A stretch of 64,000 nt of DNA from Chromobotia macracanthus (Eukaryota; Chordata; Actinopteri; Cypriniformes; Botiidae): NCBI GenBank assembly GCA_036877525.1, contig JAZGTH010000075.1, positions 4,236,001 through 4,300,000 on the forward strand, written 5' to 3'. Shown piece by piece: positions 1 through 9,434 of the stretch. The notes beneath the pieces are model-generated. The model did not search any database. It saw only the letters and a program-made list of their open reading frames with translations, and had not been told where the DNA came from. Made by a program: the position numbers and the translations under genes. Positions within the stretch are counted from its first letter, which is position 1, and each line of letters begins with the position of its first letter.

Positions 1-174
1 GCACAAAAAATTGTAGGTTACTTTACATTTATTTATAAATGTTGAATTCAAATGAAGCCAAACTGATAATACCTGTGAATATCTGACCTGATAGTACAAA
101 TTATAACACTAATCTGTTACGTACATTCTCAATAACTCATTTTTCTTTTTTTAACCAAAAGTTTCAGATTGCAG
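1..174 (+). repeat. Family A inverted-repeat element (copy 1, truncated by window edge)
   Basis: Ends in a diverged GATTGCAG terminus and shares the internal GTTACTTTAC and AATGAAGCCAAACTGA segments with the other family A copies. It lies in the nos2 intron after coding exon 22. Confidence 0.7.
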
Positions 175-258
175 CTTTAAACATGCAACAACTTCAGGCA
201 AGCCAATTTCAAATGGAACTTTAAACCACTTGAATGTGATAAAGGAAAAATTCAATAC

Positions 259-380
259 CTTTATTATGCATGTCATGAAATCGTTGTTGCCAGAAGCTTC
301 TGAAAGGAGCAATGCCGCTGCCAGCTCCCACAAGAATACAGGGAGCACTAGTGTCAGATGGGAGGTGGAACATGTCCGAG
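259..380 (-). CDS. nos2: nos2 coding exon 22 (NADPH-binding start)
   Basis: 122 nt. Encodes DMFHLPSDTSAPCILVGAG and SGIAPFRSFWQQRFHDMHNK, the beginning of the NADPH-binding fold, ending in phase 1. Later exons are outside the window. Confidence 0.94.
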
Positions 381-3300
381 CTGCAGTTGTTGGAAATATG
401 GAACAAGTTTATGAGTCAGAACATTCAGGTCAGAAAGAAACTATGATGGACACTTCTCTAAAACCAGATTTCACTCTCAGGAACATCTTAGGAATCTGAA
501 ATGAATGGTACCTATGGAGGAAACAGGGCACAGTGTCTCCTTCTTTGATGGTATTGAGCCAGGTACTGCAGAGGCCAAAATGCAGTGGACCCTTTCCCTC
601 TAAATGAAGCATACAATAAAATAACAACAGACGAATTTCTACCATGGTTCTTCTAGATCTACTAGTAATGTAAAAATTATTGAAGTGTCTAAGAGAAATT
701 GTTCTACCAGACACTTTTAAAGAGCCTCATTCTCTGAGAAAATCTGTGATTAACTATTATGAGTTTTTTTTTACAATTACCCCACATAATTCAAGAAAAC
801 TAATAAAAGACTTCAAGAGCTTTATGCTAGAACAAGGCACAGTAAAATTAGTCATTCTTTATTGCGGTGAGGGTTTGGTTTTCCTGTACCCTGTGTGTAA
901 TAGCTGACCACAGCCACAGTGAGGTGAAGCTCCTGACGGTGGAGGTCAGGGGAGGAGCTGATGGAGTAGAGACGTGGCCTTAGGAGAGGCAACTGGCTGA
1001 GGAGAAAGGCAGCATTCAGTTCCAGAGAAGGAAACTCCTCCAGCACTTCAAGTAAGGTTGGTTTGTGGTACTCCTTCCATGTGAAATACACCTGGAAGTC
1101 CTGTGGATGTTTAGGTGTGTGTTAATCAAATTTCACTGTGAAAAGTTCGAAAACCAGTGAAAGTTCTGCACAGTTCTATATTAATTTTGGAAACATTTAA
1201 ATTAGGAAAACTAACTGTTTTCAGCATTTTTGTCATCTATGTGTAATATATATTTCATGGAAACCATTCTAAAAAATATTACTGTACAGAAATGTACAGT
1301 ACTATATGAAATATATAAACGTGTTTACATCGGTTTATATAAAGGTTTATCCCACCCATCTCAAACTGATTAAAGTTTCGGGTTGGGCCTTTTAATTCTG
1401 ATTGAGGTGTTTACATGGAATATTTCATTCGGATTGGACATTTAAAATGATTACCATCGGAATACCATGCCCCACTAAAACTCACATAATGTGTTTGTTT
1501 TGGAATAAATCTGTTTAATTTTAGGTCATTTCTGGTCAGATAAAATATGATTTGTGATCTTATTTTGAACATTTATTTTTAGATATCATTGTCACTTACC
1601 GTTGCCAGTGCTAGCAGACGCTGTCGGTGGTCTTCCTGCTTTGCCATTTTGGAGAGCTTGCGGAGGAGGCTCTGTGAGGGTGGGGTGGTGACATCCAGAA
1701 GATATGTGAGAGCCTGGGCAAGAGGACATGGTGGTATCCGTTCATCTATCTGCCACTTTTCACCATCTGCAGGACAACAGCATTATCCATCATTAAACCC
1801 ATCATTGTTATTAAGATGTCCATCACTGTAATTATGTAATTGGCGGACAAGGTTCAGTACCAGGGTAAGAATCACTGAGGAATTCCAAATGAAGGCTCTG
1901 GTTAATAGGAGGAGCATTGAGGAAATGCTTCAGGATACCAGACACAAGCTCAGGTGAGTTTCCTGGGAAAACCCCGACGTGATCTCCAGGGGCAAAATTT
2001 AAAGGTGCAGTGTTCCCATCCATCTCCAGCTCCACCAATATTGTAGTACGACTGAAAACATGGAGAATCATCAAGTAGATACTGGTCATGTTCTTAAAAC
2101 CTGGATGACTTTGGATTGAAGCTTTGGAAATGTCAATGTATAAATGTACATGCTAATATAAAAGATGTATGAACATGAGGTTTGAAATTAAACCTTGACT
2201 GTGGGCTCTGTAGGTTCTGTCTTCTCTTCAGCTTCATAGGAACCACAACTTTAGAATGGAGAGCTGACAAAGCTGTAAAACCAAGCCAGGTTTAGAGGGC
2301 AAAAAGTGTCGATTGGATTAATCATTATAGTTTGAGTTGAAATATTAATGTACAATAATACAGTACATATTTTCACAGGAAACAAATTTAGATGAACCTG
2401 TGATTCTGTCAAATGTACAACTATCATTCTGAACTCTGTGTTTCTGAAGATCCCAGCAGTCCGCCAGGCGATCGCTCCTGGGAAGCTGTCCTTGAACATT
2501 AAACTCTCTGCACGCGTCCTACACGTTAAACAGAATCCAACAGCTCACATATACAATCAAGAGCTCACAATTTCATTTACCTTTCTTTTACATATTTAAT
2601 ATACTGAACACACAAGATTGTTTTATGTTTATCACCAACACAAAAACAGTGAGTGACAGCTCACAACCTTAAAAGCAGCACAAGCCCAGGCTGAGAAAGC
2701 TTCATCCTGTCCGTTCAGTTCATCTCCTTCTCCTGTCGGGGACACACGCACAGCCCCCAGAGCTGCAAACTTACTGTCCACTGCATGAGCGAACGCACAG
2801 AATTGTGGGTACATTCGAGAGCCAAGCCCAAACACACAGTACCTGTGTATGAGGGAAAAAATGGCCTTCTGGTATAAACAATCTCTACTTTACAGAAGCA
2901 GCAGCACTTGGAAAACAAAAAACTGGAACGTTTTAAACTGACCTGATTTTGTTTTGTAGGTGTTTCAGGCTGAAAAGCTCTCTCTTGAAACTCTGAGAAC
3001 AGCAGAAAAATAACCACCCGAGAGACTCACCAGTTAACAATTTAAGGTTGAGAACGTTTCCCTGACCTTTCCATTAACAAAAACGATAAAAATGTTATTT
3101 TGAATGTTTTAGGAACGTTCAAAACATCCAGCTTTATAGACGTTGTAAACCTTCCTTTAACAAGTTAAAAATGTTTTTGATAACTTTGAGAAAACTTTAA
3201 GAGAATTTTAGCCAATGTTTTGAGAACATTCCCTGTTAGCTGATCAGCTGGAATTTAAACAGCTAATATCGGCTGTAGTTTTTGTACAAATAAAACAAAT

Positions 3301-6300
3301 GACTCCTGATCGCGTTTTCATATTGCATACTTTAAATTGTGCGCTAATTATGTTAACAATGTTCTAAATGTCTATGATGTCACTTAGGTCATAAACTTAT
3401 TCACACCGCTCCGTTTCCTGGACAGTCTCCATTGCCAAAGGTGCTTGTGACAACCATCAGAAGACTTTCCTTCTCAAGTTCACTGATGTTGTAGTCCTCC
3501 ATGCAGACAAGCTGTATGAGAAAACACAACCCTGTTCCACATTCAAATTTTAATGCAGGACATTATGATAATTTGGTAATTGTCAAGTGTTTATAAACGC
3601 GCTCTGTTTGGCCTTTTGGAATGATAAAATCTTTGCCATTGGAGGTGATGGTTCTCTTACCCTGGAGCTGAAGGCACAGTTGAGCATTAAATTGAGTTTC
3701 TTAGCAAAGGTCTGAGATTTCCCCGTTTCGCTTGCATAGAGAACAGTGCAGCGCACCCTCTTGGCCAAGACTGATTTGATGAGTGTTTGAGAGAAGAGCA
3801 CAACTCTACAGAACAACAAAACAAGAATTTAGCTGTACTGGCAGCTAACCAAACATTCACAGCTAACCTTTGAAACATTCATAACATGGTTGCAGACAGA
3901 TCTCATCTGAGAGAACAGCGCTGTGTTGTTCTGAGAAAATGTTAACATGATATTGTGGTACCTTATCAAGCTTTTGAAGCTGACTTTATGTCGTCTCACT
4001 TTTTTCTTCTTGTTTTTCCACTTGTGAGTCAACCATGGCTCAGGCTTTACAAGGCAGTGAACAAACAAAAACACAAACAAAACATCCCACTTTCATTTTG
4101 AAACATCACACTTCACATATTCATGTTCATATCACTAACAATAGTGATTCCAATAATGTTCCAAATGTTCCAATAATGTAGCCTTTCTGAATTCACACTA
4201 GATTTGTTCCAAATGACAGTGACGTGAAGGTACCTGGTAATAAAAAAACGGTGACAGGATGTAGTTCAACATTTCCTGGTGGAACACAGGGGTTAGAGCA
4301 CCAGACATCGGTGGCACCAGCCAGATCCAATCGGCTGGACAGCCTCCACGCAGGTGGACCTCCATCTCCATGTGCTTCATGAAGGCCTCAGATGCAGAAT
4401 GGTGGTCTGTTATGGTGACCTTATTTTTCTACATTTCAGGATGACAAGAGGTCACTCAAAAACATAAAATATTGTGACAGTGAAGGTCAAATTCTAGCCA
4501 CTCAGAACAAAATAACATTACTAAAGCAACAAATTAACCCCTAATAATCTCTAAAATATTCATTATCACTTTCTCAGAAATGTCTTTCAACAATCACTTT
4601 ATACATTTACTCACTATTGGATCAAAGTACACACAAGGATTTGAACCCAGATCCCCTTGACAAAACGTGTACCGCTAGGCTAACAAAACAACAATCACTT
4701 CTGAATGTACCTGAAAACTATGCACCACTGCAACATTGATGGCCACTAGGGCCTGGTCCTTCCATAATGAAGAAAGTTTTTGTGTCTCCAAGCCCATTCT
4801 ACGTCCAACCCGCTGTAGGACACACAACAACGAAACAGAATATCAGTTTCAAACAAACTCCAAACCCATTCTTTTACATTGTAAAATCTTTAGGGCAGCA
4901 AGTAAAGTTGTAGCACCTCAAGAACATTGTAGCGTTTTGTATCACAGAAGTCCCTCACTCCAATCTCAGTTCCCATGTACCAGCCATTGAACGGACATGC
5001 TGTGAACTCAAGACCACCAATCTCCAACAACATGCTGGACACGGCAGGCAATGCATACCAACGAAGATTCAAATCCCCAAACCACTCGTACCTAATGCAC
5101 AAGAAACATGAATATTTAGATAAATACTGCTGCTAACATTCTGTTCTTAGTCATGTCATCAAATAGAATACTTAAATATAAAACTAGTGGTACACCGATA
5201 TATTGCCCATGACCGATATATCGGGAATTTTTCATTTATCAGTCGATAAATCTTTCTGTTTGGCCGATAAATCTTTTTATTTGGCTGCCATGTGGTGCAT
5301 TAGAGTTTTTCCCTACACTGTAAAAAAAAGTTGAAATGACATGTATAGCCAAGTTGGCTAAACGTAAAAATTTAAGACAGCAAAGTAATTTTAACTAAGT
5401 AATTTTAAAAAAAATGTGTCTGACAGACAGTAAAACCGTCATTCACTTTTTAATGTCATGTTACGTTGTATTAACGTAATATCTTGTCTGAAGTGGACCT
5501 TTTCATGTGTTCGGATCTGCTTTAATGCTAAGCTACATGCTGCTAACTAACCACGTAATACACAATCAATGTTCATTTCGTTTATCAAGTTTTCTACATG
5601 TCTCTCATTTACTGTAATTACATACGTGTTATATCGGTCTCTCAATATCAACATCGGCCATTAAAAACCCATATCAGTCAACCACAACTAAAACCCTATA
5701 TTGCTTCATACCCTATATACTTCATACATATCCTCATACGAATCAACAATATTTCCAGATCTGTGTAGCTGAACCAGTGAGGCTCAATCAACCAGCACTT
5801 CAGTCAAACTCACATAGTGCTTGAGAAAACTAATTAGGTAGCTTTGTAAACTGAAGGGTTAGTGTGAGACTGGTTCGAGAACATGACATCAGGTCTCAAT
5901 GGTTAAACTCATTTGTTGCGTCTAACTGGAAGAATGCGAGGCAGAGACAAGCTGTCTTAAACTCGAATGGCTTTTCCACTCTAAACTGATCTTGGAGTAC
6001 TTAGAGGCGGTTGATTTTAAAGGTCCTTTTAATACGAGCTTCTAAAGGATATAAAGCCTTTGAATAATTTTCTGTTCAAGAAACAAGCAGAATCAAACGG
6101 AATGCAAGTTATCTAAGACATCTGAATACCTCAATCGAGGGCTCTCGTGGTCTATGTAAACAGCAATTCAAATCAAAATCGCACATATAGAGGCGGCGAG
6201 AGTTATCAATCAATTAGCAAACGTTAATCTGTCCAAAGCATGTTTTCCCAGCCAGCTACAGAGTATGAGGCCCATGTCACCTACTGTGGGTGCTCCATGG

Positions 6301-8099
6301 GAACTTCCAAAATCAAATGTTGGGGAATTTCAAACAGCTGTGGGTCCTCTCCATTAGCTTGTAACAACAGTGGAAGCACATCAAACAGGCCGTACTTTGG
6401 TGTCCATCCAAGCTGAATGCAAATCTGTATGAATGAGGCAAAGGAATGTACCGTGACATTGTTGGGAAAAGAGCAAATGTCTAAAGGTACATCTGCAGAA
6501 TAAAGATATAGAATAAAAACAGGTATGTACCTCTGTGAAGTCAACACTGGCAGGATCTCCTATTATTCTTCCATCGGCCGTCTTATAACCTGCGTATCTT
6601 ATGAGCTGATTATTCCAGACACGAAAATCACGTTGGCCGTCACTTCTTTGAGGAAACACAGTAATGACTGACCTGTCAAAATAAACATGGTAATTGTGAC
6701 AGCGTCTCACAAAATGTCCAAGTCGATGAGGATTTCACGAGGCTGATGTATTGAAGTTACAAACATTGAATGAATCTGTAACTTTGGCCTCTCTGGTGAC
6801 AACACAGAACTGCGGGTTGACCTGACAGCTCAATGTATAAGTTATTACTATAAACGTGACCATTGTGAGACAAGGTGTTATGTAATGGCTCAATAAATGA
6901 TTTCTTTTTAATACTTTGAATCTACCTCAAATTGCCCCCGTTGGTGGCAAACTGGATGTGATCGCACAGCACCTGGAACATGTCGGCGGCGGTGGTGCAC
7001 CTGCGTGCGTCAAACACCTGCATGGGAGAGCCGATGTGAACAGACCTCTGAGATGGTCCACATAATGTTCATTCAGACATATAAGGTGTAATATTGAGGA
7101 TATTAAAGGCACCTGAAGATTAGCCCACTGAATGCGGCCAATGCATCTCGGTGCGTTTCTCCAGGCTTGCTTCGCTCCGAATTCAAGCTCCTTTGAGGTG
7201 AGCTGATACGATCCTGTAGCATCTATTTCCATGCAAACCTCCTCGATGCGAGCCAGATGCTCCTCAATCTGTGTGCTGGGTCACAATCAAATCAATGATA
7301 ATGCACCCCGATTTAACCTCTTCAAAACGAAGCAAATGTTCATTATGGACTACTTTTTTACTTTTTAATTGACTTGTAGTACTGATTGATGAAGTCAATG
7401 GCTTGCATGAGGAGGTCACTGGAGTTTGGAGGAGCTGAGGATGGCCATCGCATCAGAGACTTTGAATTCACAACCGAGCCCTCACAAACATGAGACGTGC
7501 ACGTCTGCTTCTGAAATAAAACAACATTTTCCTGCACCTTGTACTATTATGCATGCAAATAATAATAATAATAACGATAACAATGAATGTGACGTGGTTT
7601 ATAGCAAATTTCCAAACGCTCACGATCAATATACGAATTGCATTCAGCTCACAATCGCATTGGCGAATGTCAAATGAGATGGGTTAAAAGTTATGAGCTC
7701 TGTAAAAGCAAAGACTGACAATGTTTAGGACATTGAACAGAAAATTAAACTATGCAAACGAATGATAAGGGACTATGGCTGATTTTAGGTCAGGCAAATA
7801 CATTATAAGCATGAATAAATGCAAACTAAATGAAGCAGTTTCTTACCTTGACCGCTTTGTGATGTAGCGTATCTTCATAACAGGACTCATCCTCGTAGTT
7901 TTTTATTTGCTTTACAAATGGGCATCTATTTACTTTGCCCTCACACTTCTGGCAATACCAAAAATATTTAAAGTTATTCAGCTTTAATGCTTTAAATGCA
8001 TGACATTGCATTTCATTTCAACATACGTTTTCTTACCGCATTGGTCTTGATCTGATGGACTATCATGCTTTCGTCGTCTTTAGTGATCTTGTTCCCCAT
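259..8099 (-). CDS. nos2: Inducible-type nitric oxide synthase, 22 coding exons, 3' end off window
   Basis: NOS2 converts L-arginine, NADPH and O2 to citrulline and NO, working as a cytosolic homodimer with haem, BH4, Zn, calmodulin, FMN and FAD. Coding exons (high to low): 8037-8099, 7847-7948, 7362-7510, 7113-7275, 6926-7017, 6531-6672, 6285-6424, 4917-5091, 4711-4812, 4234-4428, 3962-4044, 3661-3805, 3407-3511, 2943-2992, 2668-2842, 2398-2518, 2194-2263, 1861-2051, 1600-1766, 890-1100, 512-599, 259-380. They sum to 2851 nt and join in one open frame. Seen in order: Zn-site CxxxxC, haem-ligand Cys in RCIG, substrate Glu in GWYMGTEIG, a basic calmodulin-binding segment, FMN motif ASETGKS, FAD motif RLYSISSS, and the NADPH-domain start GAGSGIAPFRSFWQQR. 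The FMN domain lacks the roughly 40-residue autoinhibitory insert of nNOS and eNOS, which marks the inducible class. The last part (about 140 residues in human) lies left of position 1. Whether this corresponds to zebrafish nos2a or nos2b cannot be settled from the sequence alone. Confidence 0.96.
512..599 (-). CDS. nos2: nos2 coding exon 21
   Basis: 88 nt. Encodes GKGPLHFGLCSTWLN and GDTVPCFLH, matching GQGPLHHGVCSTWLN of human NOS2. Confidence 0.93.
890..1100 (-). CDS. nos2: nos2 coding exon 20 (FAD motif)
   Basis: 211 nt. Contains LLEVLEEFPSLELNAAFLLS and RPRLYSISSSPDLHRQELHL; RxYSxxS binds the FAD pyrophosphate. Confidence 0.95.
1101..1599. other. nos2 intron between coding exons 19 and 20
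   Basis: AT-rich. About 1325-1480 has a moderately GC-balanced block (GATTGAGGTGTTTACATGG region) that looks like dispersed-repeat sequence. No coding potential seen. Confidence 0.4.
1600..1766 (-). CDS. nos2: nos2 coding exon 19
   Basis: 167 nt. Encodes WQIDERIPPCPLAQALTYLL and KLSKMAKQEDHRQRLLAL, FAD-domain helical subdomain, with a GTAAGT donor. Confidence 0.93.
1861..2051 (-). CDS. nos2: nos2 coding exon 18
   Basis: 191 nt. Encodes RTTILVELEMDGN, FAPGDHVGVFPGNSPELV and LEFLSDSYP; ends in phase 1 at a GTACTG donor, since continuing reaches a stop. Confidence 0.93.
2194..2263 (-). CDS. nos2: nos2 coding exon 17
   Basis: 70 nt encoding ALHSKVVVPMKLKRRQNLQS across the junction. Donor sense AAG|GTTTAA is weak. 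Confidence 0.87.
2398..2518 (-). CDS. nos2: nos2 coding exon 16
   Basis: 121 nt. Encodes DACREFNVQGQLPRSD and CWDLQKHRVQNDSCTFDRIT in the connecting region. The donor at ACAG|GTTCAT gives the best length match to human NOS2; an in-frame alternative lies 24 nt upstream. Confidence 0.8.
2668..2842 (-). CDS. nos2: nos2 coding exon 15
   Basis: 175 nt. Encodes YCVFGLGSRMYPQFCAFAHA and SPTGEGDELNGQDEAFSAWA, the end of the FMN domain. Donor sense AAG|GTTGTG is non-optimal. Confidence 0.95.
2943..2992 (-). CDS. nos2: nos2 coding exon 14 (50-bp exon)
   Basis: 50 nt encoding SFKRELFSLKHLQNKI. In nNOS and eNOS the autoinhibitory insert falls in this part of the FMN domain; it is absent here. Confidence 0.9.
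3031..3242 (+). repeat. Family B inverted-repeat element (copy 1)
   Basis: Starts near CAGTTAACAATTTAAGGTTG and ends CCCTGTTAGCTGAT, with the internal GAACGTTC-rich and TTTTGAGAACATTCC segments of the family. It occupies most of the nos2 intron between coding exons 13 and 14. Confidence 0.75.
3407..3511 (-). CDS. nos2: nos2 coding exon 13
   Basis: 35 codons. Encodes LVCMEDYNISELEKE and VVTSTFGNGDCPGNG, an FMN-ring contact loop. The donor is GTGTGA, weaker than average. Confidence 0.92.
3661..3805 (-). CDS. nos2: nos2 coding exon 12 (FMN-binding start)
   Basis: 145 nt. Encodes VVLFSQTLIKSVLAKRVR and then CTVLYASETGKSQTFAKKL, the FMN phosphate-binding loop of the flavodoxin-like domain. Confidence 0.95.
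3962..4044 (-). CDS. nos2: nos2 coding exon 11 (calmodulin-binding region)
   Basis: 83 nt, phase 0 to phase 2. Encodes the very basic KWKNKKKKVRRHKVSFKSLI, the calmodulin-binding linker; the hydrophobic half of the site continues in exon 12. Confidence 0.92.
4234..4428 (-). CDS. nos2: nos2 coding exon 10
   Basis: 65 codons. Contains VTITDHHSASEAFMKHME, RGGCPADWIWLVPPMSG and FHQEMLNYILSPFFYYQ, the end of the oxygenase domain with BH4 and dimer contacts. Confidence 0.96.
4604..4684 (-). repeat. tRNA-derived SINE fragment
   Basis: On the minus strand it has a box A-like TAGCCTAGCGGT and a box B-like GGGTTCAAATCC at tRNA-like spacing. No full cloverleaf, so a SINE head rather than a functional tRNA. 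It lies in the nos2 intron between coding exons 9 and 10. Confidence 0.5.
4711..4812 (-). CDS. nos2: nos2 coding exon 9
   Basis: 34 codons, phase 0 both ends: RVGRRMGLETQKLSSLWKDQ followed by the AVVHSFQ end. Confidence 0.94.
4917..5091 (-). CDS. nos2: nos2 coding exon 8 (arginine site)
   Basis: 175 nt. Contains YEWFGDLNLRWYALPAVSSM and CPFNGWYMGTEIGVRDFCD; the Glu in GTEIG binds the arginine guanidinium in NOS structures. Confidence 0.96.
5184..5695. repeat. hAT-like non-autonomous element in a nos2 intron
   Basis: Left end TAGTGGTACACCGATATAT and right end ATATCAGTCAACCACAACTA are imperfect inverted repeats about 510 bp apart, with further ATCGGCC/GGCCGAT segments inside. A fragment of the same family lies near 28793-28835. 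The hAT assignment is inference from the termini only. Confidence 0.5.
5696..6284. other. Remainder of nos2 intron between coding exons 7 and 8
   Basis: Unique-looking moderately AT-rich sequence with no recognisable gene, RNA or repeat termini. Confidence 0.4.
6285..6424 (-). CDS. nos2: nos2 coding exon 7
   Basis: 140 nt. Encodes GWTPKYGLFDVLPLLLQANG and LEVPMEHP. The GTAGG donor is required because read-through meets an in-frame TAG. Confidence 0.95.
6531..6672 (-). CDS. nos2: nos2 coding exon 6
   Basis: 142 nt. Encodes ITVFPQRSDGQRDFRVWNNQ and GDPASVDFTE, oxygenase domain, ending in phase 0. Confidence 0.95.
6926..7017 (-). CDS. nos2: nos2 coding exon 5
   Basis: 92 nt, phase 0 to phase 2. 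Encodes VFDARRCTTAADMFQ and HIQFATNGGNLR of the oxygenase domain. Confidence 0.93.
7113..7275 (-). CDS. nos2: nos2 coding exon 4 (haem ligand)
   Basis: 163 nt. Contains KQAWRNAPRCIGRIQW, whose Cys is the proximal haem ligand in all NOS. The acceptor is set 7 nt before ATTGAGGAG because only that choice keeps frame with exon 3 and the human length (KNTQIEEH against KEAKIEEH). Confidence 0.93.
7362..7510 (-). CDS. nos2: nos2 coding exon 3 (zinc-site cysteines)
   Basis: 149 nt. CTSHVC matches the CxxxxC pair that forms the dimer-interface Zn tetrathiolate in NOS proteins. Ends with MQAIDFINQYYKSIK in phase 2 at a GTAAAA donor. Confidence 0.9.
7847..7948 (-). CDS. nos2: nos2 coding exon 2
   Basis: 34 codons, phase 0 to phase 0, containing the family motif DTLHHKAVK, which aligns with DTLHHKA in human NOS2. 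Cys- and Lys-rich before that motif. Confidence 0.9.
8037..8099 (-). CDS. nos2: nos2 coding exon 1 (start codon)
   Basis: Encodes 21 residues beginning MGNKITKDDES, ending in phase 0 at a GTAAG donor. The start is chosen because it is the first Met after an acceptor and joins in frame to exon 2. Gly2 with Thr6 fits the N-myristoylation pattern. Confidence 0.85.
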
Positions 8100-8321
8100 T
8101 TCTTTCTGAAATATTCATTTGTTATTCATATGCTTTTCATCTTTGCATTATTTTTCCTTGTGAAGGGCTACGCAAATTAACTTTTGAAGAAACATTTTCC
8201 CTATTTCTAAATGATCATTTATTTATCAAAAACAGACGGTAAACACGTATATTATAATATATCACACAATATGCACGATAAAAAAGTGGAATATATGCAT
8301 GCAAAAATACAAAGTTATTAC

Positions 8322-8343
8322 CTTGTCGATGCTTTCACAGTCA
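8322..8343 (-). other. nos2: Putative non-coding first exon of nos2
   Basis: A short segment ends in a good donor (sense ACAAG|GTAATAAC, GT at 8320-8321) and lies about 30 bp downstream of a TATA box. The ATG-bearing exon has its own acceptor (sense ATTTCAG, AG at 8106-8107), so the 5' UTR must be spliced from upstream; this is the nearest suitable exon. The start site near 8343 is estimated from TATA spacing only. A more distal first exon remains possible. Confidence 0.5.
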
Positions 8344-8366
8344 ATGGGTTTCCTCGGTTTAGCATT

Positions 8367-8375
8367 CCTTTATAC
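8367..8375 (-). promoter_or_regulatory. nos2: TATA box of the nos2 promoter
   Basis: The minus strand reads GTATAAAGG. It lies about 45 bp upstream of the donor of the putative first exon and about 270 bp upstream of the ATG. A TATA promoter is expected for an inducible NOS2 gene. Confidence 0.5.
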
Positions 8376-8493
8376 TCTCTGTGGATGAGGGCAGGTCAAG
8401 AGCATTGCTCCTGCATCAGGGAAGGGTGGGACAGCAGCCCATTTACAATCTTATCAAATGTCACAATCTGGACTCTTCATCATCTTTAAAAGT

Positions 8494-8503
8494 TTCTGAT
8501 GAA
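8494..8503 (-). promoter_or_regulatory. STAT-like palindrome upstream of the nos2 TATA box
   Basis: The bases TTCTGATGAA form a TTC-N4-GAA palindrome about 120 bp upstream of the TATA box, inside a GGTTTCATCAGAAAC context on the sense strand. STAT and interferon-responsive sites are known in NOS2 promoters of mammals. The match is short and could be chance. Confidence 0.25.
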
Positions 8504-9353
8504 ACCATTTTTTTGGGAAACCATGCATGCATCTCATCATTAGTCACAATGAACCCACGTCTGTCAGTTCCCTGCCTATAGAAAAATAAGCACACATGCA
8601 TGAACGAAATGATTAGAAACTGTTATTTTTCATTTCACTAAACACATCAGAACTGCATATGATGCAATGCATTACAGATGATTAGCCTATAAATGCTGTT
8701 GGTGCAATATTAATCACGTCATCTTTAATTTAATTAAACACTGAACCTACAATATTGTGCAACAATGTACCTACAACGTTTTCACTGTGTATGTACTGCT
8801 AATATTTGTTATTAATATTACCATTATCAACAGGAAGAAAAAGACAAATACTGGCAGCCCATATATATTTATTATAAAGTGTAGTTTTTTAAATAAAGTC
8901 TCGCAGTGTGTACTGGCTTCTGTGTAGTTACTGTTTGTGAAACATGTAGCTTTGCAGAAACCTGTCGAGGGCTTTCAGGAAACGTGTGTCTGTTGGTAAA
9001 ACTGGTAAGAAGTGAACAGTCTTGTAATAGCACAGTGCTCATAAGATGTTCCTGAACTTCTCAAATCCACCCGAGGAATGAAATGATTCCCTTCTTTCAT
9101 TTAAGCGTTTAAATGTTTATTCAGAAAAGCAAACGTTCTCACAGAAAACTGCTACAACCTCACAGATGTTCAGCTGAAACTTCACTGAAGCATTGGCAGA
9201 AGTCAGTGTTCTGACTTTATGCTGTAGTTTAGTCCTGGTATTAAACTCCACAACTGCTGATTATCCAAATCAAAACCATGCCTATCCCCCGGATAGATTA
9301 GTTAACAATAACAAGGGAAAAACACAGTAAGTTATGAGTAAACATTTGGCAAG

Positions 9354-9357
<4 letters not shown>

Positions 9358-9431
<74 letters not shown>
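9358..9431. repeat. (TA)n microsatellite
   Basis: About 74 bp of near-perfect TA repeat, about 1 kb upstream of the nos2 TATA box. The open frames running through it, rich in Ile-Tyr, are repeat artefacts. Confidence 0.97.
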
Positions 9432-9434
<3 letters not shown>

